From Kingdonia uniflora (Eukaryota; Streptophyta; Magnoliopsida; Ranunculales; Circaeasteraceae), in the NCBI GenBank assembly GCA_014058105.1, contig JACGCM010000669.1, positions 1,612,001-1,676,000 on the forward strand: DNA of 64,000 nt, read 5' to 3'. How positions within the stretch are numbered: the stretch's first letter is position 1; each line of letters opens with the position of its first letter. The notes under the pieces were generated by a model, which saw nothing but the letters and a program-made list of their open reading frames with translations, had not been told where the DNA came from and made no database searches. Positions 48,111 through 60,360 of the stretch are shown here, in pieces. The translations under genes and the position numbers were made by a program.

Positions 48111-48766
48111 TGTTGAGCCACACAATGAAAACCAAACACCAAGTCGATTCGATTAACGATGAACAAACTAAACAAGTAAACACAATCAAATAAAAATACA
48201 TAATTTATCATGGTTTAATAAATTGCCTTCGTCCATACCAATAGAGAGAAAGAGAATTTTATTCGATGATTCGAGGTTATAATCACTCACCAATCAAATT
48301 GAGGTCTCTCTAGGTTTTCTCTAAAATAAAACTCACCAAAGGATATCCTAAGTAATACACTAAGTATACCTTATATACTTGGGAGGCTACTACATCAATT
48401 AAAACTCAAAGAACATATCACGAGGTAAGCCAACGTCTCCACTTTAACCTTCTAAAACTAAGTTTATGATATCTATTCGAGCATACCCAAAGTCTATTCA
48501 AATAGACCCAATTTTGAGACTTCTATTCGAATAGACTTTGGGTGTATTCGAACAGACGACTTTTTATTTGAAGAGACTCAAAAGTTTATTTGAATAAAAC
48601 ATATTCTACCTCTTCTGTTTGAATAGACACAAAGTATGTTTGAACAGAACACTTAAAGATCATATGCATGATCTTTTCCTTTTGTCTTCAATTCTCGCTC
48701 GTCCCATGAACTCCAATGAACATCCACGACTATGCACCTCCAAGTATTCCTCCTTTATACCTGACA
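48111..48766 (-). repeat. 5' LTR of the copia element (656 bp)
   Basis: It pairs with 43015-43667. Palindrome cores start at 48476, 48497, 48526, 48547, 48567, 48589, 48618 and 48639, with exactly the same spacings as in the other LTR (21, 29, 21, 20, 22, 29, 21), although several cores have point changes. Confidence 0.92.
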
Positions 48767-49044
48767 GTTCAAGAACTAAAGGTAAGCTTTATGTTTTACT
48801 ATATGGTATGCAACTCTGCAAGCATCATAGATAGATGCCTTTAGTGGTTGAAACATATTCCCAAGTGATAGAAAATTGGCGTTACAATAAAGGAAAGGGT
48901 CACATAAGTTCAAAGAAGTATGGAAGAACATAGAGGAACTGAGGGTCTATCTCTAGTGTACCATCATTCATATTTTTAGAGAAGGGAATTAACTAGCCAA
49001 TTTTTTTGTTAAACTTGGAAGTGAACAGTTAATACAATGCATTT

Positions 49045-50048
49045 TGAAAGGTTTTAGTTTGTCTCATTTCATGTATGTGAAGATCCATGGTTATCTCAGT
49101 CAAAGACAGTGATTGAATGAAGACCTTCGTACAAGTCTTTTATCAACCAACGACCAAGAAGGTAAGTTAGTTAAGTAGAACTCTGATAAAGGGAGCCAAA
49201 AATGTTTTACTAATTTTTAAAACTTATTTGGGTATCTCGTTCAAATGAGTTCTGAATCTCGTTCATACGACCTTGGGTCTCGTTCGAACGAGTTCTGAAT
49301 CTCGTTCGAACGACCTTTGATTTTATTCGAACGAGTTCTACGAATTCTGGGCATCTCGTTCGAACACCTTGGGTCTCGATCGAATGAGTGCTAAAAAAAG
49401 GACAAAGTTCTATTTGTATATTTTTTGAAGGCTTATTGGGAATCTCGTTCGAACGACCTTGGGTCTCGTTCGAACGAGTCTCGAGAAAAACTGAAATAGT
49501 ATTTAAGGAAACTTTGTTTTTTTTTATCTCTATCTTTTTTCTCCAAGCTTATTTTGAAAGAGCTCAATATTCTATAAGAGAGCCAATTTGGCATTGATAA
49601 AAAACCTAAAAACGTTGAGGTTGATGTTGAGTTAGCTTATCCTACTTCCCACATATTATTTTAGAGTGATTCAAGAAGGGTGTTCCTTGCTATGAGATCA
49701 AGGAAAGTCACTGAGAGAATGAAGGAGAGTCGTTACGATAGCGAAAGCGATAGGGCATGAAGCTTGGATCAGAAGAGAGATAATCATGAGACGAGGTTAT
49801 TGAGTCTATAAGTGTAATTCAGATTTCAACTCTTTTTGATTAGTATATTTTTGGTTGTCGTGTTTCGACAACGACTTGTGGTTCTTTTTTCTCGAGTAAG
49901 GAGTTTCCCTCGGTTGAACAATTGTTCTTGTGTCATTTAATTCTTTGTCTTTAACCATTGATTGTTTTCTGCTTATTCTAGATATTGATTAATAAAATGG
50001 TCTTACCATTTCCAAAATACCAGTAAATCAGAGCAAACAAAAATTTCA
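49045..50048 (+). repeat. 5' LTR of the SIRE-like element (1004 bp)
   Basis: TGAAAGG...TTTCA, followed after one base by a damaged tRNA-iMet PBS (TGGTACAGAG, 50050). Nine palindrome cores centred on TTCGAA or a one- or two-base variant start at 49240, 49262, 49283, 49305, 49326, 49359, 49379, 49448 and 49469. The best copies are full 12-base palindromes TCGTTCGAACGA. Confidence 0.88.
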
Positions 50049-50140
50049 TTGGTACAGAGTGGATCGCTTGTAGGAATTCATATCCTGGAGGGGTGTCATG
50101 TTAAGTGCTTGCTTAAATTTAATGGATTTCAAAAAATTTG

Positions 50141-52111
50141 GAGGTCTATAAATCGTCACTACTTTTTGATGGCACGAACTTTCCCTACCAGAAGGTTTGA
50201 ATGAGGCTTATTGAATCCATTGTAGAAGATGTATGGATTGCCATAAATATAATGGGTACCCTCGATGTATTGGAGGTGAGCCAGCACAGCTGTAAAATCC
50301 TAAACTTGTGAAATCAATGGACCTAAAGAGGAAAAAGAAGAACACCCTGAGTATAATTATAAATGTCTTAAATGTTATCTTTAATGCGTGTTAGACCAAA
50401 GTGGTATAGCACATCTCTGTATGAATCACGTCAAAAGAAGCTTGGGACATCTTAATGCGCCCACGAAGACGTGATGATACGGTTAAAAAAAGTAAAATTA
50501 AAAATGCTCACCCTCAATTTGAAATATTCGGATGAGTGAGGACTTTTTTGAACTGTTCGTGAGTTTTATGCCAGATTAGATGATCATAACGTTCCTCTTT
50601 AGAAGTCATGATACACGATTTCAAGTAGTTATAAAATTTAAGATCTCTTCCTAAGAGTTTAGATCTGACTGACTGCCCATACAGGAATCTCCAACACCTT
50701 AAAACCATAAAACCTGACACACTGCTGGAAAATATGAAATATTTGAAATCGAGATAAAATGGAAAACTCAAGAAGAATAGTGTATGGCTTTTAAGTCTTT
50801 TCTCCAACCTCGTTCTTCTCAGGGAACCAGAAGTTTGACAACTATTGTCTCGATGATAGTGAGGAATTTGACGTTGATTCACAGATGCTGTTATAAGCCA
50901 ACAATTAGAAACTCTTGAAAATGGCCAATTTGAAAACAAAGGGCAAATGTGCATTAATTAAACCACTTCCTCATGACCTCGTTAAGTCTTATGGCAACAC
51001 AGACTCATTATGAACAAGACCTAAGTAATTTGAATGTTATAGGAGGGGTGTCCAAGTTGGCACTATGCTCATAGTTGTCCTACTAAGCAGTTTTAATAAC
51101 AACCACAAGGCTATGAACTTACTGTTACGTGGATGATAGTGATGATTACCATATGAACAAAGATAATCCTTTCAAGAGGTGTAAAAATTATTGAGAGCTC
51201 ATATTGCGATTATAACTCAAAGTAATCACTATGATATTATTGTGACTTGAAACTGACGAGTGAGAAGATCACAGTGATTATGAAACTAATATTCGAAGCT
51301 CGAATTTTGAAGGAGTTATTCTCAACTTGTTCTCAAACAGGAAAAACTTAGAACTGAGGAACAATCTCCTTAGTGTCAAACTTGAGACTTTGTGAAAGAA
51401 AAATGTATGTTTGCTGTGAAGAATGTGAAATTAGTCAAAACTTGAATTGACGACACCTTAAACTTTATTTGACCTCTACACAGCCAAACAAACTTAAATT
51501 TTCTATCATGGAGCAAAAAAATATTGATAAAATACGCTACGTATGCCAAAAAAGGGGTACTGACACAAGAGGTTGGATTGATGAGCAAAAATGTTCAGTA
51601 GTCTACCGTCACCTCAAGTCACAATTGTTAAGCTACTTCAGGTTTCATTTGTCCAAACCTAGTGTAATTAATGTTCCTCATTATGTAGACCTAAGAAGCC
51701 TTTTGTCTTTCATGCCTATTTTAGTTGGTCATGCTCTCGTGGTCGAAGTCATCTTGATCCTTTCGAATTATAGATTATGTGACCGAATTCTATGGTTGCA
51801 ATGGAAATCTTCATCTGGAACCCGCAGGGAATACCATGTCGATCATATGCCCACTCATTTTTTAATTCTTTTGTTGTCCAAAGTCTTTGAAGGCTTCAGG
51901 ATTTGACTCACGCGACAGAAGTACACAAAAAGTAAGATCAGTTTGGGTTTCAAAGAAGGATCTTCTACCACAATTACTATATAATGGGCGTGCTGGCTCT
52001 AAGCTTTTTAACTCATCATGGTTTGTAGATAATGGATGGCTCGCGTCCAAGATTGGGGATTTTGCTCGTCTGAGCAATGTCACAATATTCAAGGGGGTGA
52101 TATTCTTTTAA
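50141..52111 (+). pseudogene. Gag and protease remnant of the SIRE-like element
   Basis: Plus-strand pieces: TFFDGTNFPY (about 50155), ESIVEDVWIAI, SKEAWDILM-like near 50430, DDTVKKSKIKNAHPQFEIF (about 50475), and a knuckle remnant near 51045. At the end come RSVWVSKKDLLPQLLYNGRA (51940) and SSWFVDNGW (52013), which stands where copia proteases have FLDSGC, so the catalytic serine/glycine context is lost. Frames shift often. Integrase, RT and RNase H of this element are not found. Confidence 0.7.
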
Positions 52112-53396
52112 AGGAGGGATGAGTGAAAAGATTGTGGGAAAAGGAAGTATGGCAGGAATTTGGTCATCTAACTATTTACGTCGTTGTCTGTGCCAACGTC
52201 AGGTATGATCTTTTCTTTTATTCTTTTGTTTATTTCCCTCATTTTTTCATTAAAGTCATCTTAGCTATGCATGTGCATGTTTAGGATGTATTTCTTTGTA
52301 CGATCGTCATTTAATGCTGCTACTTTGGTTTCACTTTATTCGTTACTAGATCCAATTATTCCTGACTCTAGTCGTAGTAGAAACCTTGAGGATAAATGTG
52401 AGACTTCGTTCTGCTAATATTATGTGAGATCCAACCTTTTGTATAAGCCTTGAGTATTATTAATGAATTCTTTGAAAAAATCTTTCTTTGTTTCTGAATT
52501 CATAGTTTTCTGCATTAGCAATTATGTGGTACATCTATCAAGTTAAATACTATAATATTTTCTTTGTCTTTATTCGAGGCAAAACGAGAAATTGCATAGG
52601 CTTGGATTGATTTAAGCATTGTTATTTTGCATCGTCATGGCCTTTTCCACTACCTAACCTAAATCGGCTAATCACTTGCTACCCTTTGAGCCTAAATAAT
52701 CCATTTCTTTTGTATTAAACGTTCCCGTTTAACCTTTTGTTCTGAGGCGGAAGTATAAAGTATGAAGGGTATTGTGTGTATAGTATTATGTTGTACGGCT
52801 TCTTTTCAAAGGCGTCAATTCACATGGTGTTAGAGGATCAAGTATATCTCGAGAAATAGTACATTAAAAAAATGGAGTAGGAGGTGTCTCGATAACACCA
52901 ACAGAGGTGGTAGTTAATTTATCCTCCACTGCCAGCAAAATACCTACCTTCCTCACTAGCCTACCTTTGCCTTCGCTACAACCTGAAAAAGTCCCAGTAA
53001 GATAATCTAGTATAATCGGTTTAGTGAGATGATAGTTGAAGAATTTATGATATTTAACTTGACACCCTAAAACAATGGATTTTCCTTTCGTGAGATCTTT
53101 TAGTAAACGAGCGCCGGGCTTTCTTGGATTATGAATTTTTAACTTTATTTACTCATATTCATATTTTTTCATAGTGATTCTAATATTCTCAGTGACTTGA
53201 TTAACCACCATGAGAGGCCTAAGTTGAAACATATTTCTAAAATAGTGATCTTCATACGTCTAAATATCAGGACTTTGATTGGACTACACATACACACCGA
53301 GTTCTTTTGCATTATTTAGTTTATAGCTTAATACTATTCTCTATATCATGTATCCGTTGTGCTTATAGATTTAACTCTGCATGTTTTGAGGGGGAG
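52112..53396 (+). pseudogene. 3' internal remnant of another copia family
   Basis: Mostly unreadable. GVSITPTEVVVNLSS (about 52890) and RSFSKRAPGFL (about 53095) resemble low-complexity env/gag-like regions of SIRE elements. It ends in a clear polypurine tract TTTTGAGGGGGAG (53384-53396) immediately before an LTR start, so it is the 3' end of an element distinct from the outer one. Confidence 0.5.
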
Positions 53397-54263
53397 TGCG
53401 TTAGATAGTCCTGTGTCTTATCTTATGCCTCATGTGTAGCTTTGTTGATTACTTGGTTAATATCGGTGTGTTTACCTATTTCCATTCTTTCGTTCGAATG
53501 AGTTATGGTCTCATTTCTTCCATTTCACGCCCAAAACTTGTTGTATTGTTCGAACGAGTTCTGGTCTTCCTTTTCTTTTAAGGCAAAACTTGATGTATCG
53601 TTCGAACGAGTTATCTTTTCATTCGAATGACTTTATGGTTTGATCGTCTCCTATCTATCTCTTTACGACCTTATTAGTTTAATGTTTAAATTACTTTATT
53701 TACTCTCCCTCTCTCTCACACACCGACTCGAGTTCCTCCACTTCCACTATGATTCTCCTATCTCTTTGCTCGATTATGTACTCGATTGGACAGAGATTCT
53801 ATGCGTTGCATGTTTCCACTGTTCCTCTACTTATAATTCAAAGCTTGGTGTTCTAATTTTGTAAGCTTTATTATAATCTTTCTCCTTCGTTGTTCTTGCT
53901 CTACCTCTTCGTATGTTGTGCACATTGGGTATGATTATATTGGGGTTGTAAGAGGAATCTTTTGGCTTGATTAGTAGATTTTTGTGATTGTTTGCATTGT
54001 TGGAATTGGATTCTGTGGACATGGGTATTTCCTTGTAGGTGATTGGGTTGTACATTGGTTGGTAAATTTTGAATTGGGGTTTTTAAAAGTATTTATGTGT
54101 GTACATTGTTGTTCGCTGGTTGTATTTCTGTGTGTTGCTTTATAGTTGTGATTTTTTTTATTTGGTTGTGATTGATTATTGGTTTGTGGACTTACTAGGG
54201 TTTGGTTGTTAAAGCATTGGAGGATTAGATGTTGGTTTATTTTTTTGCAGGTGATCGAATTAG
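53397..54263 (+). repeat. LTR (possibly truncated) of the inner copia family
   Basis: It starts TGCGTTAGATAG right after the polypurine tract. Four TTCGAA cores start at 53493, 53549, 53601 and 53622 (spacings 56, 52, 21 bp) with flanks TCG/TCA...CGA/TGA. The right border is unclear; the Tat-like LTR begins at about 54264. No second copy of this LTR is in the window. Confidence 0.6.
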
Positions 54264-54826
54264 TGTGAGTAACTATAGGGACTTATCCCTCGACCTAGTC
54301 CAAACTTGAACTACCTCAATATTAGACTCACACATTACACACGTTACATGTACAATCAACATTGCCACCTAGACCACGAACTGATAAAAAGTATGGATCG
54401 AGCACTACATCAAAATATGAACAAGTCAAAGACCCATGTCTCCCACGAACTAAATAGTTACACATTCAACTACCACTTACCTTATTATTCGGAGAACGTG
54501 CTTCTACACGATAATGAGCTATAGGTAAGATCTATATAAAGAAAAAATTCCAGAGGAGATAAGGAACAGAAAAAACTAGATTTTCTAGACTCTAACACAG
54601 GAATTTCTAGATTCTAAACACTACAAAACTTCTTATTTTAAGATCAAGGATTTCTAGTTACAGTTACAAAACCTTCAACTCAAGGTCGTGGTTTTTTACA
54701 TATTCAAAGGTTTTCCATGCAAAATCATCTATGTTATTTCTTGTATTATATTAATTTTTGTCACAGGTACATTTGGTGTAAGATCAAATTTCAAGCTATT
54801 TTGAGCTACAAAATTAGGCCATTACA
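54264..54826 (+). repeat. 5' LTR of the Tat-like element (about 563 bp)
   Basis: The right end is fixed by the PBS two bases later; the left end TGTGAGTAAC is chosen because TGT...ACA forms the usual inverted terminus. Only one copy exists, so the left border is unproven. It lacks the TTCGAA arrays. Confidence 0.6.
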
Positions 54827-54828
54827 TT

Positions 54829-54844
54829 TGGCACCGTCTGTGGG
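54829..54844 (+). other. Primer binding site of the Tat-like element
   Basis: TGGCACCGTCTGTGGG differs by one base from the common Tat-lineage PBS TGGCGCCGTCTGTGGG. Confidence 0.8.
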
Positions 54845-55559
54845 AAATAGGACATTTCCAAGATATCTTAAGGCATACATTTCCTCTACTATCCATTTTC
54901 GATCATGGTCACTTCCAAGTGACCCATAAAAGGAATCCAACTCGATCTTTCAGTTGAACCGGAACAGTTCGCTAAACTATGGGTAAATTTCCACACCAAA
55001 ATAGAGAAGCGTAATAAGCTTGAGCATCAGTTAACTCTTAACCGTGAGCTGCGTAACAAAGAAATCGAAAGCAAGCGATAAGCTAGTTAGACAACATTCA
55101 AGCGACATGAAGAACATATAACAACCATGCAGACTGCATTACAAGCTTTGCAGGACACTCAATAGATTCCCCATACCATAGATTGTAATCAAGTACCAGC
55201 AAACTCCCGAGTTTCTGCACGAGAAAGATTCGGACCTCGAAGAGCAACTAGCAAAGCCATTTTTAGAAATCTTCAGCATGAACCTCAAGATTCAATTTAT
55301 TTAGGAAGAGAAGCTCAGTCCGATATCAACAAAGGTCTCCGGCCTTCCAAACGTCAAGAGGAGGAGCAACGACCTCAACCCCGGATTCCAGTACATGAAC
55401 GCTTGAGCAAAGGCACCAGAACGCTCAATCCTCAACCATCTCGCCAAGTCACTAAGGCAACACGTCAGTACATTACACAATAACACATGGATCAACGTAT
55501 CAAGGAGTTGATTGAAGCTCAAGCTCTACGTAGTAGGGACGATTTCACCAAGATGCAAG

Positions 55560-56145
55560 GTAGTCCAATTGCTAAGGAGTTATTTGATATAGATGTACCG
55601 ACAGGTTTCCATACTCTGAAGATACATAAATACAAAGGCACCGATCCGAAGGAGAACATTTAGCAATTTCATGATTTACTGGGATTATACTCAAATCTCA
55701 ACCATATTCTATACCGTCTGTTCGTAACAAGTCTACAGGGAGAACCACTACGGTGGTTTCATTCTCTACCTGAAGATTTCATCCTTATATTCGACCAACT
55801 ACAGAAGAATTTTGTCAGGACTTATACTCACAATAAAGACAAGGAAATTTGCTTATATGCTCTTATTAGTCTCAAACAGTCACAAGGTGAGAAACTCGAG
55901 GTCTTTGCAAAGAAGTTCTTGGAGCTCGCGCAAAAAGTGGATAATCTTGATCAGAAAATAGTTGTTACTGCTTTTACCAATGTATTGTAACTCGATTACA
56001 AAACAAAGGAGTATCTCTTCTTAAACAAACCCGCAACCTTGGAGGATATGATCACCAAGGTCAATGGGTATGTCTACCTAGAAAGGATGATGACCGAAAG
56101 GCATAAATCTATTAAATCTATCCTAACCACTAAAGGTTAAAACAC
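55560..56145 (+). pseudogene. Gag of the Tat-like element
   Basis: Almost continuous in one frame: HTLKIHKYKGTDPKENI (55612), FHDLLGLYSNLN, EPLRWFHSLPEDFI (55745), FVRTYTHNKDKEICLYALIS, LKQSQGEKLEVFAKKFLELA (55873) and LEDMITKVNGYVYLERMM (56040). This is the standard gypsy capsid order. Three stops interrupt it. Confidence 0.82.
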
Positions 56146-56729
56146 AGAACGTAATAGTGAACCAAAAGAGGACCAGGGTGATCAAAAGTGTTCTAAGGAA
56201 AATACTGAAAAACCTCGGAAAGACAATTTATTACCCAAACCGGTCCTCCCCAAGATAATTTTCTGAATCTCCTTAATTTTTCCCATTCTAGCAAACGATA
56301 AATTTTATCGTATATCTCAGCTGCTGAAACCGATTGAAGTTAAACCGTACTACATGTATCATAAGGTAAATCATCATAAAACTAATAACTGTTATGCTTT
56401 ACAGAGGCTGCTGGAGTATATTTTCAAAGATGGGAGAATGCGCGAATATATTGCCAATTTGAAGTTGTACAAGAATGGTAGCTACAAGAAGTAGATCAAA
56501 GTAGTCCAGATCGAAGATCAAGCTGAGGAGAAGCACTTGTACCATATCTACCACGGCAATATGATCAAAATCCATCAAATTACCAACTCCTCCAGATTCA
56601 AGCAATGAAGATTATCCGAATGCTGCGATCTCACACTTCAAGACAAAGAAGTTAAACTTCTTCCTGAATCGAGCAATTGCCGGCTTGGGATATCATTCGA
56701 AGATTGCGACATCTGTCACGTCAAGTTTC

Positions 56730-57181
56730 CTCATCATGATGCATTAGTCATCAAGCTCAAGATGAAGAAATTTGTCATGCATGCAATGATGATTGATACT
56801 GGTAGCGGTATTGAGATTCTCTTTCAAAACACGATCGAACAGATGGGGTTGGCCAATCAAGTCATTCCAAGCAACATTGATATCAGTGGATTTAATGGTT
56901 TAAAGGAAAAATAAGTGGGCAAAATCATTTTACCTATCACTGCTGAACTAGCCACAATCGACGTCATATTCTACATCATCAACGTCAAATCTCGTTATCT
57001 CGGGATTATGGGCCGCTGTTGGATCCATAACATGGAAGCAATCGTTTCCACATATCATCAAACACTTTGCTTCAAACAAAATGATGGCATCCACGAAATC
57101 AAAGGCAGTCAAAAGCTCTCCCGAGCTTGCGAAAATACCGTTTCTGCCATTCTCGATACATCCGACAGATACAATGCATAA
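56730..57181 (+). pseudogene. Aspartic protease of the Tat-like element
   Basis: AMMIDTGSGIEILFQNTIEQMG (about 56785) holds the intact DTGS catalytic motif; then PSNIDISGFNG, and after a stop GKIILPITAELATIDVIFYI, RYLGIMGRCWIHNMEA and STYHQTLCFKQ. Length and order match retropepsins of this lineage. Confidence 0.82.
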
Positions 57182-57239
57182 CAATTTCAGAAAGTTGGTC
57201 ATATCGATGATCAGCCTTTAATAGAAGAACCTACAGAGT

Positions 57240-58110
57240 ACATAGACATTGATGGACCCAACAGAGGTACTTATATTGGTACCAAGCTGGTCCAGCATGA
57301 TAAGGAAAAAATCATTCACTTCTTACGAATGAATCGAGACATCTTCGCTTAGACTTTCAAAGAAATGCCTGGGATCGATCCATATAAGACATGTCACAAA
57401 TTAGCCATCAACAACAATGACACGAAAGTTAAACAGAAATAGTGATGACTTTTACCTCGTCTTCGAGATGAAGTCAACATTGAGATCGATAAATTGATCA
57501 AAGTGGGATTCATTCGAGAAGCCAAGTACCCGAATTGGATCTCCAACATCGTCGCAGTTCCAAAGAAGAATGGGAAAGTTCAAGTTTGTGTAGATTTCAC
57601 AGATCTCAACAAACACACTCCGAATGATAGTTTTTCTCTTCCAATCATTCATCAAATTCTTGATTCCATGGTGGTCATGAGCTTTTATTTATGATGAATA
57701 CTACTTTTGGATATAATCTGATACATCTCCTTGAGGCCAATTAGGAAAATACCAATTTCATCACTGAAAGGGGACTTTAATATTACAAAGTTATGCCATT
57801 CAGACTAAAGAATGCAGACGCAACTTATTAGCGGTTAATGACAGCAATGTTCAAAACACACTTGGGGAAAATTGTTGAAGTCTATATTGATGATCTCCTG
57901 TGGAAAAGCTTATAGTCACAGGACCATATCACTAATCTATCCACAATATTCAACATTCTATAATCTTACAGGATGCGGCTCAATCCTGATAAGTGTTAAT
58001 TCAGAGTACATTCAAGCAAGTTCCTCGGCCATCTCATCAGCAAGAAGAGGATTGAAGCCGATACAAATCAAATTCGAGCTCTCCTCAATATGCCCTCTTT
58101 GTGAACATTG
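57240..58110 (+). pseudogene. Reverse transcriptase of the Tat-like element
   Basis: IIHFLRMNRDIFA, then a stop at 57350 where tryptophan is expected, TFKEMPGIDP, LRDEVNIEIDKLIKVGFIREAKYPNWISNIVAVPKKNGKVQVCVDFTDLNKHTPNDSF read in pieces (57440-57640), HQILDSMV, and the active-site area IVEVYIDDLL (about 57870) with YIDD intact. The later part is frameshifted. Confidence 0.85.
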
Positions 58111-58314
58111 AATGATGTATAAAAACTTGCATGCAAGATTGCTTCTATCAATCAATTCATTTCTATATCTTCCGATCGATGTCGGTGGCTATTATTACTA
58201 CTCCGCGGATGCACCAAATAAGGAAAAGTTTAACCCAACGAAGAGATCTAATGGATATCAGAATGCGAGGTAGTTTTTCAAGAACATAAAACCTATCTAG
58301 GGAAGTCTCCCATC

Positions 58315-59190
58315 ATGAGCACCCCGGTATATAATGAGGAATTAATTATCTACCTCTCAGTTACAGACAATTCTATCAACTCGGTCCTCATTCGACTTGA
58401 GGGCAAGGTCGAAAAGCCAGTCTATTTCATCAAGAAAACCCTCACTCTAGCAGAAACGAGGTATTCCAAAATCGAGCAACTCCTTCTAACTCTTGTTTAC
58501 ACTTTACATAAGCTAAAATACTATTTCCAAGATCATTCAGTCAAAATCATGACAAACTACCTACTCTGGGAAGTAATCTAACAAAGAAAAATTACGAAGA
58601 GTGCAGCAATGGTCATTTAGTTTTGGAGAACATGATATCAAGTTCGAATAATGACATTTAGAAAAAGGCCAGGCCGTTGACAATTTTCTTGTGGAAGATC
58701 TCGATTGGGAGGAACACGATCCAGATCTTACAGAAGAAATTACAGAAGCTCCACCTGCTAAGCCCTTTAACGAATGAGCTGAATGGATTATGAGGAAAGG
58801 GTGGAAACTTCTTACAGATGGTTCAGTAGGACCCACAAGGTTAGGAATTGGAATCGTACTGATTACCCCTTCTAACGACAGAATCAAAAAATCAATCTGC
58901 TTGGATTTTTAAGACTCCAACAATGTTACAGAATACGATGATCTAATTCATGGACTCGACCTAGTATTCGAGCTTGGCATCCCCGAGCTCTCCGTCTATA
59001 CAAATTATTTACTCATCGTCCACCATTACTTAGAAGTGTACAAGAAAAATGTCAAGGTGATCGAATATGCAGCCCTCGCTGCCGATATGATGGACAAATT
59101 TGTGAAAGCAGCTCTCAACTATTTACCTCGAGGCGAAAACAAACAGGTTGATTCCTTGGCTTATTTGGCCGAGATCTTGGGAACAAAAGC
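58315..59190 (+). pseudogene. Two RNase H domains of the Tat-like element
   Basis: First RNase H: ELIIYLSVTDNSINSVLIR (58340) and ETRYSKIEQLLLTLVYTLHKL (58460). A second, archaeal-type domain follows: WKLLTDGSVGPTRLGIGIVL (58800) with the DGS start, VTEYDDLIHGLDLVFELGI (58925), and NKQVDSLAYLAEIL (59140) with the final aspartate. The tandem arrangement identifies the Tat lineage. Confidence 0.83.
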
Positions 59191-59439
59191 ATGATATCTA
59201 TAGATCAAAGTGATATCCACCCCTAGCATTGATCTCTATTCTGTATGCACGATCAACACTGGGGGCGATGAAGAGGAGGAGGATGATTGGCAAAAACCCT
59301 TTATTGCCTATCTCGACCTGAAGATTAATTGCGACCGGCCCCTTCAGACAGATCTAAAAAAGTACCGACAGTTAATCAAAAACTTAAAGCGTTATATAGT
59401 TCAGAACGATCATTTATATTGCCACTCAGTAACATGACC

Positions 59440-60360
59440 TTATCTTAAGTGCCTCTCAAAGAAGAAAGCAGATGGAATGCTCAAAGAATTATATGAAGGA
59501 ACTTGTGGCTCCCATGCTGTAGGTCGATCACTTGCTAACAGATTAATTTTACAAGGAGTATTCTGGCCAGGAATGTGCAAGCAAGCAGAAGAGTATTCAC
59601 GCAAATGCTACACATGTCAGCAATATGGCACATGATCCGCGCCCTTGCATTCAAGCTATATGCAGGAAAAGTATTTTGGCCATTTAAGCGGTGGGCGTTT
59701 GATCTCGTGGGAGAATTTTCTAATACACCAGGTAACTGACATTTCTTACTAGTAACAATAGATTATTTTATGAAATGGGTGGAAGCAGTTCCTTTTTGTC
59801 GAACTAGAGAAGAAGCGGTCATCTTTTTTATTTGGAAATACATTATCACACGGTTCTGATGCCCCTACCTGATTCAGATCAATAACGGGCCATAATTCGT
59901 TAGTAAAAATATCTTAGCCTTCTTCAACAAACATAACATCATCCATTCACCATCCAATCCATATTACCCATAAGGCAATGAACATGCCAAAATCACCAAC
60001 AAATCTATAGTAGATGAACTTAAGAAAAGGCTTCAATCACAGAAAGAAGGAAACTGGATAGGGGAACTCCCTCACATCTTATGGGTATACCATACTACTC
60101 CATGACAATCAACTGGTTATTCCCCCTTCCTTCTGGCTTATGGCACAGAGGCCGTCATTCCAATAGAGTACCGCCATCCTGTCAAAGACCATGAGCTTAC
60201 ATACGAAGAAAATGAGTTTGAGTTGGCCTGCAATATAAACTGGATTGATGAACCTAGGAAATGCGCTATTGCCAACATAGGTCGATATCACCATATGTTG
60301 GCCAGGTCTTACAACAGACGAGTTCGAAGCCGTAAGTTCTAAATCGATGATCTCTTCCTC
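59440..60360 (+). pseudogene. Integrase of the Tat-like element
   Basis: LKELYEGTCGSHAVGRSLAN (59475) and KCYTCQQYG (59605) form the zinc domain. The core reads RWAFDLVGEF (first D, 59690), LVTIDYFMKWVEAVPF, INNGP (59880; the second catalytic aspartate position reads N), FFNKHNIIHSPSNPYYP, GNEHAKITNKSI (E present, 59980), then GYSPFLLAYGTEAVIPIEY (60117). Stops at 59893, 59971 and 60103 sit at conserved Q, Q and R positions. Confidence 0.85.

Larger units (their letters stand above)
43015..48766 (-). mobile_element. Ty1/copia retrotransposon inserted in the LINE
   Basis: 5752 bp with a perfect 5-bp target duplication GTTCA (43010-43014 and 48767-48771). LTRs end TG...CA and are near 653 and 656 bp. 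On the minus strand the order is gag, protease region, integrase, RT, RNase H (copia order). The wording of integrase and RT suggests the Tork lineage (inference). Numerous stops and frameshifts; inactive. Confidence 0.93.

Noticed and set aside
49240..49474. Regular palindromes separated by similar-length spacers resembling a CRISPR array
   Set aside because: The spacers are themselves repeated, the arrays lie in LTRs of plant retrotransposons, and there are no cas genes.
50514..50954. Minus-strand open frame of 146 codons
   Set aside because: Antisense to SIRE-like gag; the translation has no recognisable family wording and the plus strand explains the region.
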